This document shows positions 1-7,946 of a DNA stretch of 38,858 nt, piece after piece. Both the position numbers and the translations under genes were made by a program. The notes under the pieces were generated by a model that had not been told where the DNA came from, did not search any database, and saw nothing but the letters and a program-made list of their open reading frames with translations. Source of the DNA: Sphingobacteriales bacterium (GTDB taxonomy: Bacteria; Bacteroidota; Bacteroidia; Chitinophagales; Chitinophagaceae); contig JAAXIF010000065.1 in the NCBI GenBank assembly GCA_012270485.1, positions 1-38,858 on the forward strand. Reading direction: 5' to 3'. How positions within the stretch are numbered: position 1 is the stretch's first letter; each line of letters begins with the position of its first letter.

Positions 1-38
1 AGGCGAATAAAGCCTCCTTTCTTTTTTAAAATTTACTT

Positions 39-1157
39 TCACCGGACAGCAATGGTCAATATCACTGACCCACCCTGACAAAGCTGTAAAGGTCCAGATG
101 CATTGATGGTAGGTGTGGTAACTGTATAATAAGAAATTGTTACAGGTGCTGAAGTCGCAAAACATCCATCTTTCGATACCGTAACAGTATAAGTACCCGG
201 CCCTACAGCAATCGCCCTTGTCGTTGCACCAGTTGACCATTGATACGTATCATATCCTGCGCCCGCATCAAGTGTCTTAGTTGCACCAGGACATACAGAA
301 AAATTTGAACCGGGTATTGGTGTTGGGCAACTAACAGTAGTTACAGTCACTACATTGCTATTAACACTGTTACCACATCCATTACTACTATAACAGTAAT
401 AAGTACCTGCACTATTAACCATAATACTATTTCCTGATGCACCAGTTGACCAAGTGATATTGGAGCCGCTTGCAGATAGTGTTGCACTTTCACCATTACA
501 GAGTAGTAAGCTACCTGATGGTGTAACACTGGGTGCAGTAGGAATATTATCGGTTGTTACAACAATGAAATTACTCGCACTCGACTGTCCGCACGCATTA
601 ATGGCGCTTGCAGAATAAGTACCGGACGCACTCACAGTTATACTGTTACCCGTTGCACCATTTGACCAGATATAATTACCTGTAGAACCAGACGCAGTCA
701 GCAAAGCTGTTGCACCATTACACAATGGCATCGTTGAAGTAGTAGCAATAACTGGCGGGTCTGGCAACACTGCGTTTGCAGGAATAAAACGGTACTCCGT
801 ATATGGGGCATCGTTATCAATTATACCATAAGCACCAATGATAACTACATTGCCTGTTTGGTGAGGGATGGTATAAGAATACACGGCATTAATACTACCG
901 GCAGAACCATATTCAATATGGCTACCGGACTGTACATGAAAGGAACTTGCATACCTGCCCAGTACTCCGTCTGTCCGTAAGTTTTTTACTTTGAAAGAAA
1001 GACTTAGCTGACCTGTTGCACAGTTATAGTTTTCTGAGATCAACTCGACCTCGATATAATTATTTCCCGGCAAAGGTTGCGCCTGCATGACAAGGGGCAA
1101 CAGCAGGCACATAAGTAGCCCCCACCGGTAAAACCGGTGTAAAACACTTGTTCTCAT
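39..1157 (-). CDS. Secreted Ig-like repeat protein, apparently 3'-truncated
   Basis: A 372-residue protein with a signal peptide (hydrophobic stretch about residues 11-24, cleavage near MQAQ). Residues 30-130 form a unique N-terminal part. Three Ig/PKD-like repeats of about 67 residues follow (about 135-201, 208-275, 277-342), each with the pattern LCNGA..LTASG..Y.WS.GA...I.V...GTY. A fourth repeat begins at about 349 (LQLCQGGSVILT) and then ends in IAVR and a stop, so most of that domain is missing. No type IX secretion C-terminal domain is seen, and the 38 bases left in the window do not continue the repeat in another frame. Such repeats are typical of secreted or surface adhesin-like proteins of Bacteroidota. 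It lies 23 bp downstream of the TraO-like gene on the same strand. The substrate or ligand is unknown. Confidence 0.75.
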   Translation of the reverse strand: MRTSVLHRFYRWGLLMCLLLPLVMQAQPLPGNNYIEVELISENYNCATGQLSLSFKVKNLRTDGVLGRYASSFHVQSGSHIEYGSAGSINAVYSYTIPHQTGNVVIIGAYGIIDNDAPYTEYRFIPANAVLPDPPVIATTSTMPLCNGATALLTASGSTGNYIWSNGATGNSITVSASGTYSASAINACGQSSASNFIVVTTDNIPTAPSVTPSGSLLLCNGESATLSASGSNITWSTGASGNSIMVNSAGTYYCYSSNGCGNSVNSNVVTVTTVSCPTPIPGSNFSVCPGATKTLDAGAGYDTYQWSTGATTRAIAVGPGTYTVTVSKDGCFATSAPVTISYYTVTTPTINASGPLQLCQGGSVILTIAVR

Positions 1158-1180
1158 AACGATTGTTTAAAGTGAAAAAA

Positions 1181-1684
1181 TTAGTAACCTAAATGATGGG
1201 AAAGGGATAACCCGACTATCCATCGGCACCTGCCGATGTCAGGGTTAAAGAGAATTTTTTGTTGGGCAAACAAACCAATGCGAAAAACATCTGTCAGATA
1301 ATATTGGTAAGCAATCTCACCTGTAAGTCCAAAACTTGATCGCCTAGAAAATGGCCAGTCCTTATATAACCAGGGTTCCTGATCTACCTGCCAGTTTAGT
1401 CCGATAGCTCCGGTAAGTCCACCCCTTTTCTCCAAAAATGTACCAACTAACTGGTCACAGTGCAATAAAAGATCAGCACCGTAAGAACGATACAACAAAT
1501 GATGTTTCGTTCCTTTCTCCATAAAAGCACTTAGCGATAATTTAAATGGACTGTTGGAATAATGTGTATAGCGCAGTGAAAGAAAATCGGCAGGGCTAAA
1601 AGATTTACCTGCCACAAAACTGATAGATTGGGCATTTGCAGACCAACACATCAAGCTCATCATCATCATTGCAAATAGCTTCAT
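1181..1684 (-). CDS. TraO-like outer-membrane protein (orphan)
   Basis: A 167-residue protein starting at the ATG that opens MKLFAMMMMS; an ORF 8 codons longer exists, but this start directly precedes the signal peptide (cleavage near SANAQS). The rest is rich in amphipathic beta strands, with a C-terminal part (SFGLTGEIAYQYYLTD...QQKILF...IVGLSL) that by eye resembles the C-terminus of TraO proteins of Bacteroidota conjugative transposons. No other transfer gene is in the window, so if the resemblance holds it is a remnant, an edge of an element outside the window, or a related beta-barrel protein with another role. It probably forms a transcription unit with the Ig-like repeat gene 23 bp downstream. 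The assignment is tentative; an unrelated small outer-membrane beta-barrel is the main alternative. Confidence 0.6.
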   Translation of the reverse strand: MKLFAMMMMSLMCWSANAQSISFVAGKSFSPADFLSLRYTHYSNSPFKLSLSAFMEKGTKHHLLYRSYGADLLLHCDQLVGTFLEKRGGLTGAIGLNWQVDQEPWLYKDWPFSRRSSFGLTGEIAYQYYLTDVFRIGLFAQQKILFNPDIGRCRWIVGLSLSHHLGY

Positions 1685-1903
1685 AGTTATTTTATTTTGA
1701 TAACACAAAGCTACTGCGACTAAAAAGTGAAGAGATTTTATTTGATCATTCTTACAAGATTGATCATCAATTATGAAACTTGACGAAAGATTTATATTTC
1801 ATATGAAACATTTTGAGAACAAGCTCCAAAAAATGCGATTGTATTAAATTGATTCACTTCCAAAAATCCCTGTCGTTCAAATAGGTAATACTTATCTTTA
1901 TGA

Positions 1904-1940
1904 ATCATATTACTTGGCTTTCCAAGCCAAGTAATATGAT
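1904..1940. promoter_or_regulatory. Perfect 17-bp inverted repeat upstream of the LytTR regulator
   Basis: The arm ATCATATTACTTGGCTT (1904-1920) and its exact reverse complement (1924-1940) are separated by TCC. It lies 21 bp before the TTG start of the response regulator and just downstream of a TATCTTTA element (1893-1900) that resembles the Bacteroidota -7 box. It would therefore sit at the very 5' end of the mRNA. There is no U-tract on either side, so it is not a typical terminator. It could be a 5' UTR stem or a protein-binding palindrome. Confidence 0.6.
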
Positions 1941-1961
1941 CACTCTTAAATCAATTAATTC

Positions 1962-2708
1962 TTGAAGGCAATAATCATTGAAGATGAAGCGAAGAGCAGG
2001 AAACACCTTGAAATGCTTCTACGAAAACATTGCAGCAATATTGAACTATGCGGAACTGCCGCTGGTATTGGAGAAGCGAAAGAATTATTTTATAAATGTA
2101 TCCCCGACTTACTCTTTCTCGATATTGAACTAGGAGATGAATCCGGATTTGATCTTTTAACAGAACTAAGTCAGCAAAACTTTGCCGTTATTTTTACAAC
2201 AGCTCATGAACAATATGGTATCAGGGCTATTAAATTTTCTGCGATTGATTATTTATTAAAACCCATACAACCAAAAGAACTTATTCTCGCTGTTGAAAAA
2301 GCAGTGACACAACAAAACATAAAAGGTTACCAGCAACAAATTCAACATCTATTAACACAGTTGTCGCAAAAAACAGGAACTGAACGAACGATTGCTATTC
2401 CTCAAAGCCGTGAACTGCGTTTTGTTCAGGTCTCCGATATTATTCATCTAATAGCCTCCAATAATTACACCCACCTGATATTAAAAGATGGAGAAAAACT
2501 AACTGCATCGAAAGGTATTTTTCATTTCGAACATTTATTAGACAAGACAGGTTTTATCCGTACCCATCAGTCTCATTTGGTCAACGCCTCATGTATCAGG
2601 AGTATCCGTACTAAGGGGCAGGTATATGAAATTCAATTAACCAATGGCGATCTTGTTCCTGTTTCAAAACGTAATATAGTTACAGTGCGTCAGGTCATCC
2701 AATCATGA
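1962..2708 (+). CDS. LytTR-family response regulator
   Basis: A 248-residue cytoplasmic DNA-binding response regulator. The receiver domain covers about residues 1-120, with the acidic pocket E7-D8-E9, the phosphoacceptor D54 (LFLDIELGD), T80 and K100 (LLKPI). The LytTR DNA-binding domain covers about residues 140-245 (FVQVSDIIHLIASNNYTHL, FIRTHQSHLVN). The start is TTG: MKAIIIEDE is the usual beginning of this family and no closer ATG fits. The cognate kinase is almost certainly the LytS-like protein on the opposite strand, whose 3' end overlaps this gene by 19 bp. Targets are not visible; a perfect inverted repeat just upstream may be involved in its own control. Confidence 0.93.
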   Translation: MKAIIIEDEAKSRKHLEMLLRKHCSNIELCGTAAGIGEAKELFYKCIPDLLFLDIELGDESGFDLLTELSQQNFAVIFTTAHEQYGIRAIKFSAIDYLLKPIQPKELILAVEKAVTQQNIKGYQQQIQHLLTQLSQKTGTERTIAIPQSRELRFVQVSDIIHLIASNNYTHLILKDGEKLTASKGIFHFEHLLDKTGFIRTHQSHLVNASCIRSIRTKGQVYEIQLTNGDLVPVSKRNIVTVRQVIQS

Positions 2709-4219
2709 AATTCAAAAACGGCTTCTGCCTTTCCTAACATTACATCTAATGAAAACTCGATAGAAGTAACAGGAAACAATACTTTTAAATGCCGAATCCT
2801 TTGTCGTGTAAACACCAGCCCATGCCCACCCGCTGTTGACTGCCCTTTCCTTTCTGAGGAGGCATTATTGACAATGCGAATAAACATAGATGATCCTGAC
2901 AAACTGATTATTAATTTAATCCAGCCATTCTCGCCAAGAGAAGCTGCACCATGTTTCACAGCATTTTCAATAACTGGTTGTAGCAACATGGGAGGTATTT
3001 CAATTTCTGCTAAATGAATATCTTCAGAAATCTGAATGGAATATTGAAATCCAAAACGCAATTGTTCTATCTGCATATACTTTTCCATCAGTTCAATTTC
3101 TTCTTGAAGACTAATCAGTATTTTGTCGGAGTTTCTTAATGCTTCTCGCATGATAGAAGAAAAAATGGACAAGTAATGATTAGCCTCTTCTCTTTCTCCA
3201 TCCATAATCAATCCTTCGATAGAACTCAGCGCATTAAATATAAAATGCGGATTTAATTGAGATTGAATAGTAGTTAGTTGTTCTTCTAGTCTTTTTCTTT
3301 GTTCAGTTAATTTTCGGAGTCTGCGTTGATAAAAGAATCGGGTAGCAAATATTACCAGAATAATCAGTAATACTAAACCAACCATTTGAACCCAGATAAT
3401 CTGGTACCAGTAAGGACGAATAATTAAATGATAGGTTATCTGCTCTTGTTGATTAGGATACCGTAATTCGAGTTCATACGCATTTCCTTCTACAAGTTCT
3501 GGAAGTGCAAGTATGTGACCGGTCATTTTCCAAAGCCCTTCCTGCCTATCGTCCCGTTTTGTTAACCGATACTGAACCACAGTATCCGTCAATAAAGGAT
3601 AGGTTTGTAACGTTAAAGTTAGCTTGTCTCCAGGATCAATAATGATTTGCCGCCCATTCATTTTTTCGTAACCCAATGGGATATATGGTTTCCGCTTATG
3701 TTGTTTGGCGTGAACGCTATTATCCAAACTATCAAAATTACGATTGACCCTATACCCTGTTATTTGAGGAACAAGAGGTTTGACTACAAATCCAATTTGC
3801 TGAACAATAGTACCATGTGGGTTTTTCCAAACCATAAAAAACGCTTGATTTACTTCCATGACTGTATCTACCAGTAAATCTCTATATTCTAAACGTCTCT
3901 CTCGTTTGTTACTTAAATAGGAAGAATCCCCGACCAAAAAAAGTGAAAGGGCTTCCTGTTCTTTAAATGCAAATGGAGGAGATACCTGGATTAAATGATC
4001 AAATTCGATGGATGACTGGCGAGGTGCCAATTTTACACGAATACGGCCTGTTCCTGTTTCAAACTGTTTTTGATCCTTCCATCTGAAAATAACAGGATCT
4101 GATTCTATTAGCACTGGCACACGATTCAATACGCAAATTGTTTGCCTTAATGAGTGATGCTGTGCATATATGTTTCCATAAAAGCAAATTAGAATAATGA
4201 TGGAATAGCGGGTTTTCAT
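2690..4219 (-). CDS. LytS/YehU-type sensor histidine kinase
   Basis: A 509-residue inner-membrane kinase. The chosen ATG opens MKTRYSIIILICFYG, a signal peptide (cleavage after IYAQ); the ORF extends 14 codons further without a better start. Residues of about 20-270 form a periplasmic beta-rich sensor region, with one transmembrane helix at about 273-296 followed by a coiled coil (about 300-320). The His_kinase domain has the phosphoacceptor in QSQLNPHFIFNALSSIE (His325), and the HATPase domain has the N-box ENAVKHG (about 417-423) and GGHGL (about 464). It is convergent with the LytTR regulator, overlapping it by 19 bp, so the two are presumably a two-component pair made from separate promoters. 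The periplasmic sensor lacks the long propeller repeats of hybrid systems. The signal sensed is unknown. Confidence 0.92.
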   Translation of the reverse strand: MKTRYSIIILICFYGNIYAQHHSLRQTICVLNRVPVLIESDPVIFRWKDQKQFETGTGRIRVKLAPRQSSIEFDHLIQVSPPFAFKEQEALSLFLVGDSSYLSNKRERRLEYRDLLVDTVMEVNQAFFMVWKNPHGTIVQQIGFVVKPLVPQITGYRVNRNFDSLDNSVHAKQHKRKPYIPLGYEKMNGRQIIIDPGDKLTLTLQTYPLLTDTVVQYRLTKRDDRQEGLWKMTGHILALPELVEGNAYELELRYPNQQEQITYHLIIRPYWYQIIWVQMVGLVLLIILVIFATRFFYQRRLRKLTEQRKRLEEQLTTIQSQLNPHFIFNALSSIEGLIMDGEREEANHYLSIFSSIMREALRNSDKILISLQEEIELMEKYMQIEQLRFGFQYSIQISEDIHLAEIEIPPMLLQPVIENAVKHGAASLGENGWIKLIISLSGSSMFIRIVNNASSERKGQSTAGGHGLVFTRQRIRHLKVLFPVTSIEFSLDVMLGKAEAVFEFHDWMT

Positions 4220-4338
4220 TATTTTAAAATTACAAATTCCTTTAATAACATCCCAATTCACATTAGTCTACGATAATGACACAATGTGGTTTAACCGTAG
4301 TGAATTGTAAAGGCAGTTTTGTTTCAAAAGAAGGAAAC

Positions 4339-4767
4339 ATGAAAACAAAACTACTATGGTCACTTTTATTACTATCTGGTGTTGGATGTGTTAAATCAGA
4401 TACTAACCTTGATAACATCGTAATAAAACAGGAAGCCATTTTTGCTTCAAAAAAAGAGGCGGTTGAAAAAATACGCAGGTACCTGTCTGAGAAGAAAGCA
4501 GAAGAAAAATTGATCGACATTGAAAATATCTCATACGTTCATACGCCGACCAGAACAATTGCACTTGTTTTTTATCAATCGAATACGGGTACGCATAACC
4601 TTGTTGTAGAAAGAACTACTGGGCAACAGGAAGAATTCAGAACAGAATCAATTACAGTGTGCGATGGGGAATTGTGTGCTTGTAAAGTCACTGCAAGAAT
4701 TGATAATACAGGCAATGTGACAATTGGATGTAATTGTTCTAGTTGCGAAATGATCACCACCCAATAC
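4339..4767 (+). CDS. Small lipoprotein with a six-cysteine C-terminal motif
   Basis: A 143-residue lipoprotein. The ATG at 4339 is preceded by an AAGGAAA ribosome-binding-like stretch and opens a lipoprotein signal peptide with lipobox SGVGC (Cys17). The middle (about 36-60) is Lys/Glu-rich and helical. The C-terminal 36 residues carry six cysteines, CDGELCAC (108-115) and CNCSSC (131-136), arranged symmetrically around a beta hairpin, which suggests metal binding or disulfide knots. It lies 3 bp before the AraC regulator gene (start 4773) and is likely co-transcribed with it. I do not recognise the family; no function is assigned. The upstream histidine kinase gene is divergent, starting 119 bp away. 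Confidence 0.72.
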
Positions 4768-4772
4768 TAGTT

Positions 4773-5738
4773 ATGTATCTGCACCCAGATTCAAACTTAT
4801 TAGGTGAAGCCATTGAACCTTTGGTAATCCCACAACATTTACAACACTATCTGCTAACTGGGTTTTCTCACAATTTTATTAAAGCAAATGGGCTTAGTTT
4901 ATTGACACAACATTACGAACATCCTGAGTTGGATATCTACCTGCACCATATTCAGGCTGCAAAACAGCTTCGGTTAGTTGCAAAAGCTGCCAGTAAACGT
5001 ATGATATTGGGCTACTTGGTCAAAGGAGATGTTAACCTCTATTTTCATGATCAGACAACAATATCTGTTTCGTTGCAATCAATGTTATTTTTCAAAGCCC
5101 AGACAGGAAAGGAGATTCAACTTGAATTTGAAGCAGGTAATCACGAAATGATTTATTGTTGTTTGAAACCTGCATTTGAAAAGCTGATATTGCAATGGTA
5201 TCCAATTTTGTCCGATCAATCAATAGCACCCTGTCATTTCCATGTCTCCCATTGGGTACACTATCAATGGCGCGAATTATGGAACAACGATTTTCCATCA
5301 GTTATATACCCTGGTTTCGTTGCTGAAAGAATACGTACTCTTTTACGACACCTTGTTACTGAACAACTCTCTGCTGAAAAAAATAGAAACTTACACTTGC
5401 TGCATCCTGAAGTCCCGATTACTATAGTGGAAAAAGCTTATACCGCCCGTCAGTTTATTGATGCGAAAATTGGGCAACCGCTTAGTTTAAAAAATCTCGC
5501 CCAACTAACAAGATGGAACCTACAGGGCTTAAAACAGGGTTTTGTGCAGGTATTTGGAATCAGTCCTCACCGATATATGATTCAGCAGCGCATGAAAATA
5601 GCACTTTCTATGATCCAGCAGACCGAAGAACCCATTCAGGTTATTGCACGCACATGTGGCTATACCAGACCGCATCATTTCATCCATCAGTTTAAGCTAA
5701 CTTATGGTATGACTCCAGGAGAAGCAAGAAAAATATAA
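4773..5738 (+). CDS. AraC-family transcriptional regulator
   Basis: A 321-residue regulator starting at an ATG three bases after the stop of the lipoprotein gene; an in-frame TTG 10 codons upstream would overlap that gene and is less likely. Residues of about 1-200 form an effector domain of unknown ligand (cupin-like strands around 80-130). The C-terminal AraC DNA-binding domain (about 220-321) has two helix-turn-helix units: the first around LSLKNLAQLTRWNLQGLKQG, the second around IQVIARTCGYTRPHHFIHQF, followed by the family signature YGMTPGEAR. The pairing with a Cys-rich lipoprotein, beside a two-component pair, suggests a small envelope-sensing locus; that is inference. Confidence 0.9.
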   Translation: MYLHPDSNLLGEAIEPLVIPQHLQHYLLTGFSHNFIKANGLSLLTQHYEHPELDIYLHHIQAAKQLRLVAKAASKRMILGYLVKGDVNLYFHDQTTISVSLQSMLFFKAQTGKEIQLEFEAGNHEMIYCCLKPAFEKLILQWYPILSDQSIAPCHFHVSHWVHYQWRELWNNDFPSVIYPGFVAERIRTLLRHLVTEQLSAEKNRNLHLLHPEVPITIVEKAYTARQFIDAKIGQPLSLKNLAQLTRWNLQGLKQGFVQVFGISPHRYMIQQRMKIALSMIQQTEEPIQVIARTCGYTRPHHFIHQFKLTYGMTPGEARKI

Positions 5739-5747
5739 ATATAATAG

Positions 5748-5760
5748 ATTGATTATCAAT
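5748..5760. promoter_or_regulatory. Short palindrome ATTGAT-T-ATCAAT
   Basis: A perfect 6+1+6 palindrome, 9 bp after the araC-like stop codon and 26 bp before the larger inverted repeat of the toxin-antitoxin promoter. It may be a second operator or only a fortuitous AT-rich dyad. Confidence 0.3.
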
Positions 5761-5773
5761 AATTAGAATAATT

Positions 5774-5807
5774 TTTGTCAAGTTTATACCATTAAAAACT
5801 TGACAAA
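5774..5807 (+). promoter_or_regulatory. 12-bp inverted repeat, likely AbiEi operator
   Basis: The arm TTTGTCAAGTTT (5774-5785) is exactly repeated in reverse complement at 5796-5807, with a 10-bp spacer. It lies 25 bp upstream of the GTG start of the antitoxin gene and overlaps the place where a -33 element (TTG) would sit relative to a TACCTTTA -7-like box (5821-5828). AbiEi antitoxins are known to repress their own operon by binding inverted repeats at the promoter, so this is the obvious candidate site. Confidence 0.65.
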
Positions 5808-5832
5808 TAAAATATCTTAATACCTTTATCTA

Positions 5833-6567
5833 GTGAAAACAGAATCACTTAGTAAAGCCATCACTCATAAAATAGAAAACTTACCGGAAGGTGAAGTGTT
5901 CGATTATAAATATTTCAACCTCCCATCTGCTAATGAAATAGCATTAGCACAAACACTAAGCAGGCTCAATAAAAAGGGAGTAATTGAAAGAATAACAAAA
6001 GGGAAATTTTACAAACCGCGTAATACCCTATTTGGTAAAATAAAACCACTTGAAGATGAGGTAATAAAGACCGTAACCTACAGAGGAGATAAATTGATTG
6101 GATACCTGACGGGGGTAACGCAATACAATAAAATGGGCTTAACCATGCAGGTGCCAAATGTACTTGTGATCGGAACCAATCATGTTTTACCTGCAAAAAA
6201 AATCAACAATTATAAGATCAAGTACAGCAAACGCAATGTTCAGATAACCGAAGAAAATATATCGTTATTACAACTGCTTGATGCTATTAAAGACATCAAA
6301 ATAATACCTGATACCAAGATCGACAGTTCTTTCAAACGACTGACTGATATGATCCAGAATCTTACATTCATTCAGCAAAAAAAAATATTACAATTAGCTA
6401 TGCAGTACAATGCAGCAACAAGAGCATTGACAGGAGCCATATTTGAAAAATATGTACCGGAATTACAGGTAAGGGAACTAAAACAATCACTGAATCCATT
6501 AACCCGATATATGATAGGTATTTCCAAAGAATTATTACCAAATCAACCAAATTGGAACATAGAATGA
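5833..6567 (+). CDS. abiEi: AbiEi-type antitoxin (DUF6088-like)
   Basis: A 244-residue protein starting at GTG. The N-terminal about 60 residues form a winged-helix domain (ALAQTLSRLNKKGVIERITKGKFYKP), as in AbiEi/DUF6088 antitoxins, where it binds DNA. The rest (about 80-240) is the domain thought to counter the toxin. It overlaps the downstream nucleotidyltransferase gene by four bases (ATGA), the normal arrangement for type IV AbiE systems. These act in phage abortive infection and in plasmid or element maintenance; in the known systems the antitoxin does not bind the toxin and also represses the operon. A perfect 12-bp inverted repeat sits directly upstream. No nearby phage or plasmid genes are visible. 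Confidence 0.87.
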   Translation: MKTESLSKAITHKIENLPEGEVFDYKYFNLPSANEIALAQTLSRLNKKGVIERITKGKFYKPRNTLFGKIKPLEDEVIKTVTYRGDKLIGYLTGVTQYNKMGLTMQVPNVLVIGTNHVLPAKKINNYKIKYSKRNVQITEENISLLQLLDAIKDIKIIPDTKIDSSFKRLTDMIQNLTFIQQKKILQLAMQYNAATRALTGAIFEKYVPELQVRELKQSLNPLTRYMIGISKELLPNQPNWNIE

Positions 6568-7529
6568 ACTTTCATGAATCAACAGCATTCCCGGATGCAC
6601 TAGCGGTAGCAGCCGAAGTATTGGGAATACGCCCGGTCCTGATCGAAAAAGACTATTGGGTTACTTATATCCTGCGTAATCTGGCATTCTCAAAATATGC
6701 TGACATAATTGTTTTCAAAGGTGGAACATCTCTTTCTAAAGCATTTAACTGCATAGAACGTTTTTCAGAAGACATAGACCTCGCCCTATTATCACAGGAA
6801 GGAATGACAGGATCAAAAATAAAAAAATTACTAAGCGAAATCGATCATACGATAACAGAGGGGATGGAATATGTAAGAGGTGACAAAAAAGGTCGCAACA
6901 GAAAAACCTGGTATAATTATCCAAAAACACAAAGCGGTCAGTCATTTGGCGCGGTAAAGGAACTGATTCAGTTAGAAATTAATGCCTTTACCAATCCTGT
7001 ACCACATGTGAGGCGACAGATAAAAACCTACCTCTACGATTTTCTTCTTTCAAGAGGTAATGTAGACCTCATTAACCAATACCGTTTAGAGCCATTTGAA
7101 TTAAATATCTTATCACTGGAGAGAACTTTTTTCGAAAAGACATTATCACTCAACCGACTTTCCTATGAAGGCGTAGATATATTAAAAGAGAAAATCCGAC
7201 ATTTTTATGACTTGCATCAGTTATATCACCGAACCGATTTAAAGCAGATTATTTTTGAAGATAAAAATTTTGAAATTCTTTCACTTGCATTATCTGATGA
7301 TGCAAATTTCCAAACTTTTGATGGTGAATGGAAAGGGAAATTATTGAGCGATTCTCCATTATTTACTTCACTGGAAACAATCTGGGGCGACCTGACTCCA
7401 ACTTATACAGAAGAATTGTCGAATTTGATCTGGACAGACACCTTACCACCACCGACAGAAATATTAGAAGTAATGAAAATGATAAGAGTCTTTATTCAAC
7501 GATTTGATCAAAATAAGAAGCACTTCTAG
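6564..7529 (+). CDS. abiEii: AbiEii-type nucleotidyltransferase toxin
   Basis: A 321-residue cytoplasmic nucleotidyltransferase, the toxin of the type IV AbiE pair. The ATG at 6564 overlaps the antitoxin stop as ATGA; an in-frame TTG 4 codons upstream is less likely. Motifs of the DUF1814/AbiEii fold are intact: EKDYW (28-32), the nucleotide-binding GGTSLSKAF (53-61) and the metal-binding DID (70-72, in ERFSEDIDLALL). Downstream residues match the family in length and helical content. Related toxins (MenT/AbiEii) are known to add nucleotides to tRNA or to bind GTP, blocking growth; the exact substrate here is unknown. No frameshift or lost catalytic residue is seen, so the toxin looks functional. 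Confidence 0.9.
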   Translation: MNFHESTAFPDALAVAAEVLGIRPVLIEKDYWVTYILRNLAFSKYADIIVFKGGTSLSKAFNCIERFSEDIDLALLSQEGMTGSKIKKLLSEIDHTITEGMEYVRGDKKGRNRKTWYNYPKTQSGQSFGAVKELIQLEINAFTNPVPHVRRQIKTYLYDFLLSRGNVDLINQYRLEPFELNILSLERTFFEKTLSLNRLSYEGVDILKEKIRHFYDLHQLYHRTDLKQIIFEDKNFEILSLALSDDANFQTFDGEWKGKLLSDSPLFTSLETIWGDLTPTYTEELSNLIWTDTLPPPTEILEVMKMIRVFIQRFDQNKKHF

Positions 7530-7670
7530 TTTTGTGATATAAACCGACATAAGACAGAAACATTATATAGGCTTTTCAGGTAAGAAATCACGAGGAGAGC
7601 ATTGAATACTTTAGCAAAAGTGATTAAATGTTTTGATATGTCATATCTACCACTACATCTTGCACTATTG

Positions 7671-7946
7671 CTATTCTTCGAAGTCAAACTCAAAGTCAAA
7701 AAGTTTTTTAGGGTGTATCTTTAATGCAAGTGCAATTGCGACTACAGTAGACACAGTCGGGCTTTGATATTCTGCCTCTATTCGGTAAATCTGTTTTGGC
7801 TCAATATCTGCCATAGCAGCCAAACTCTCTCTAGAAAGTTTAGCATTCTTTCTGAGCCTTTTTAGATTCTCACCAAAAGCTTGATTGTATTGCCTATTCT
7901 TAATCTTCACCTTGTGAAGGTGGTCTAAGGGTAAAAATTTAACCAC
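7671..7946 (-). CDS. Small XRE-family HTH regulator
   Basis: A 91-residue protein with one XRE/Cro helix-turn-helix domain at about residues 23-80 (FGENLKRLRKNAKLSRESLA...IYRIEAEYQSPTVSTVVAIALAL) and an acidic tail (FDFEFDFEE). The start is uncertain: the longest reading uses GTG at 7946, and a second GTG at 7910 (codon 13) would leave the domain intact. No ATG fits. Two palindromes lie at these candidate starts (7944-7961 and 7905-7919), which is suggestive of autoregulation. It is convergent with the toxin gene and separated from it by 141 bp. It could belong to the toxin-antitoxin neighbourhood or be a solitary regulator. Confidence 0.78.
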   Translation of the reverse strand: MVKFLPLDHLHKVKIKNRQYNQAFGENLKRLRKNAKLSRESLAAMADIEPKQIYRIEAEYQSPTVSTVVAIALALKIHPKKLFDFEFDFEE

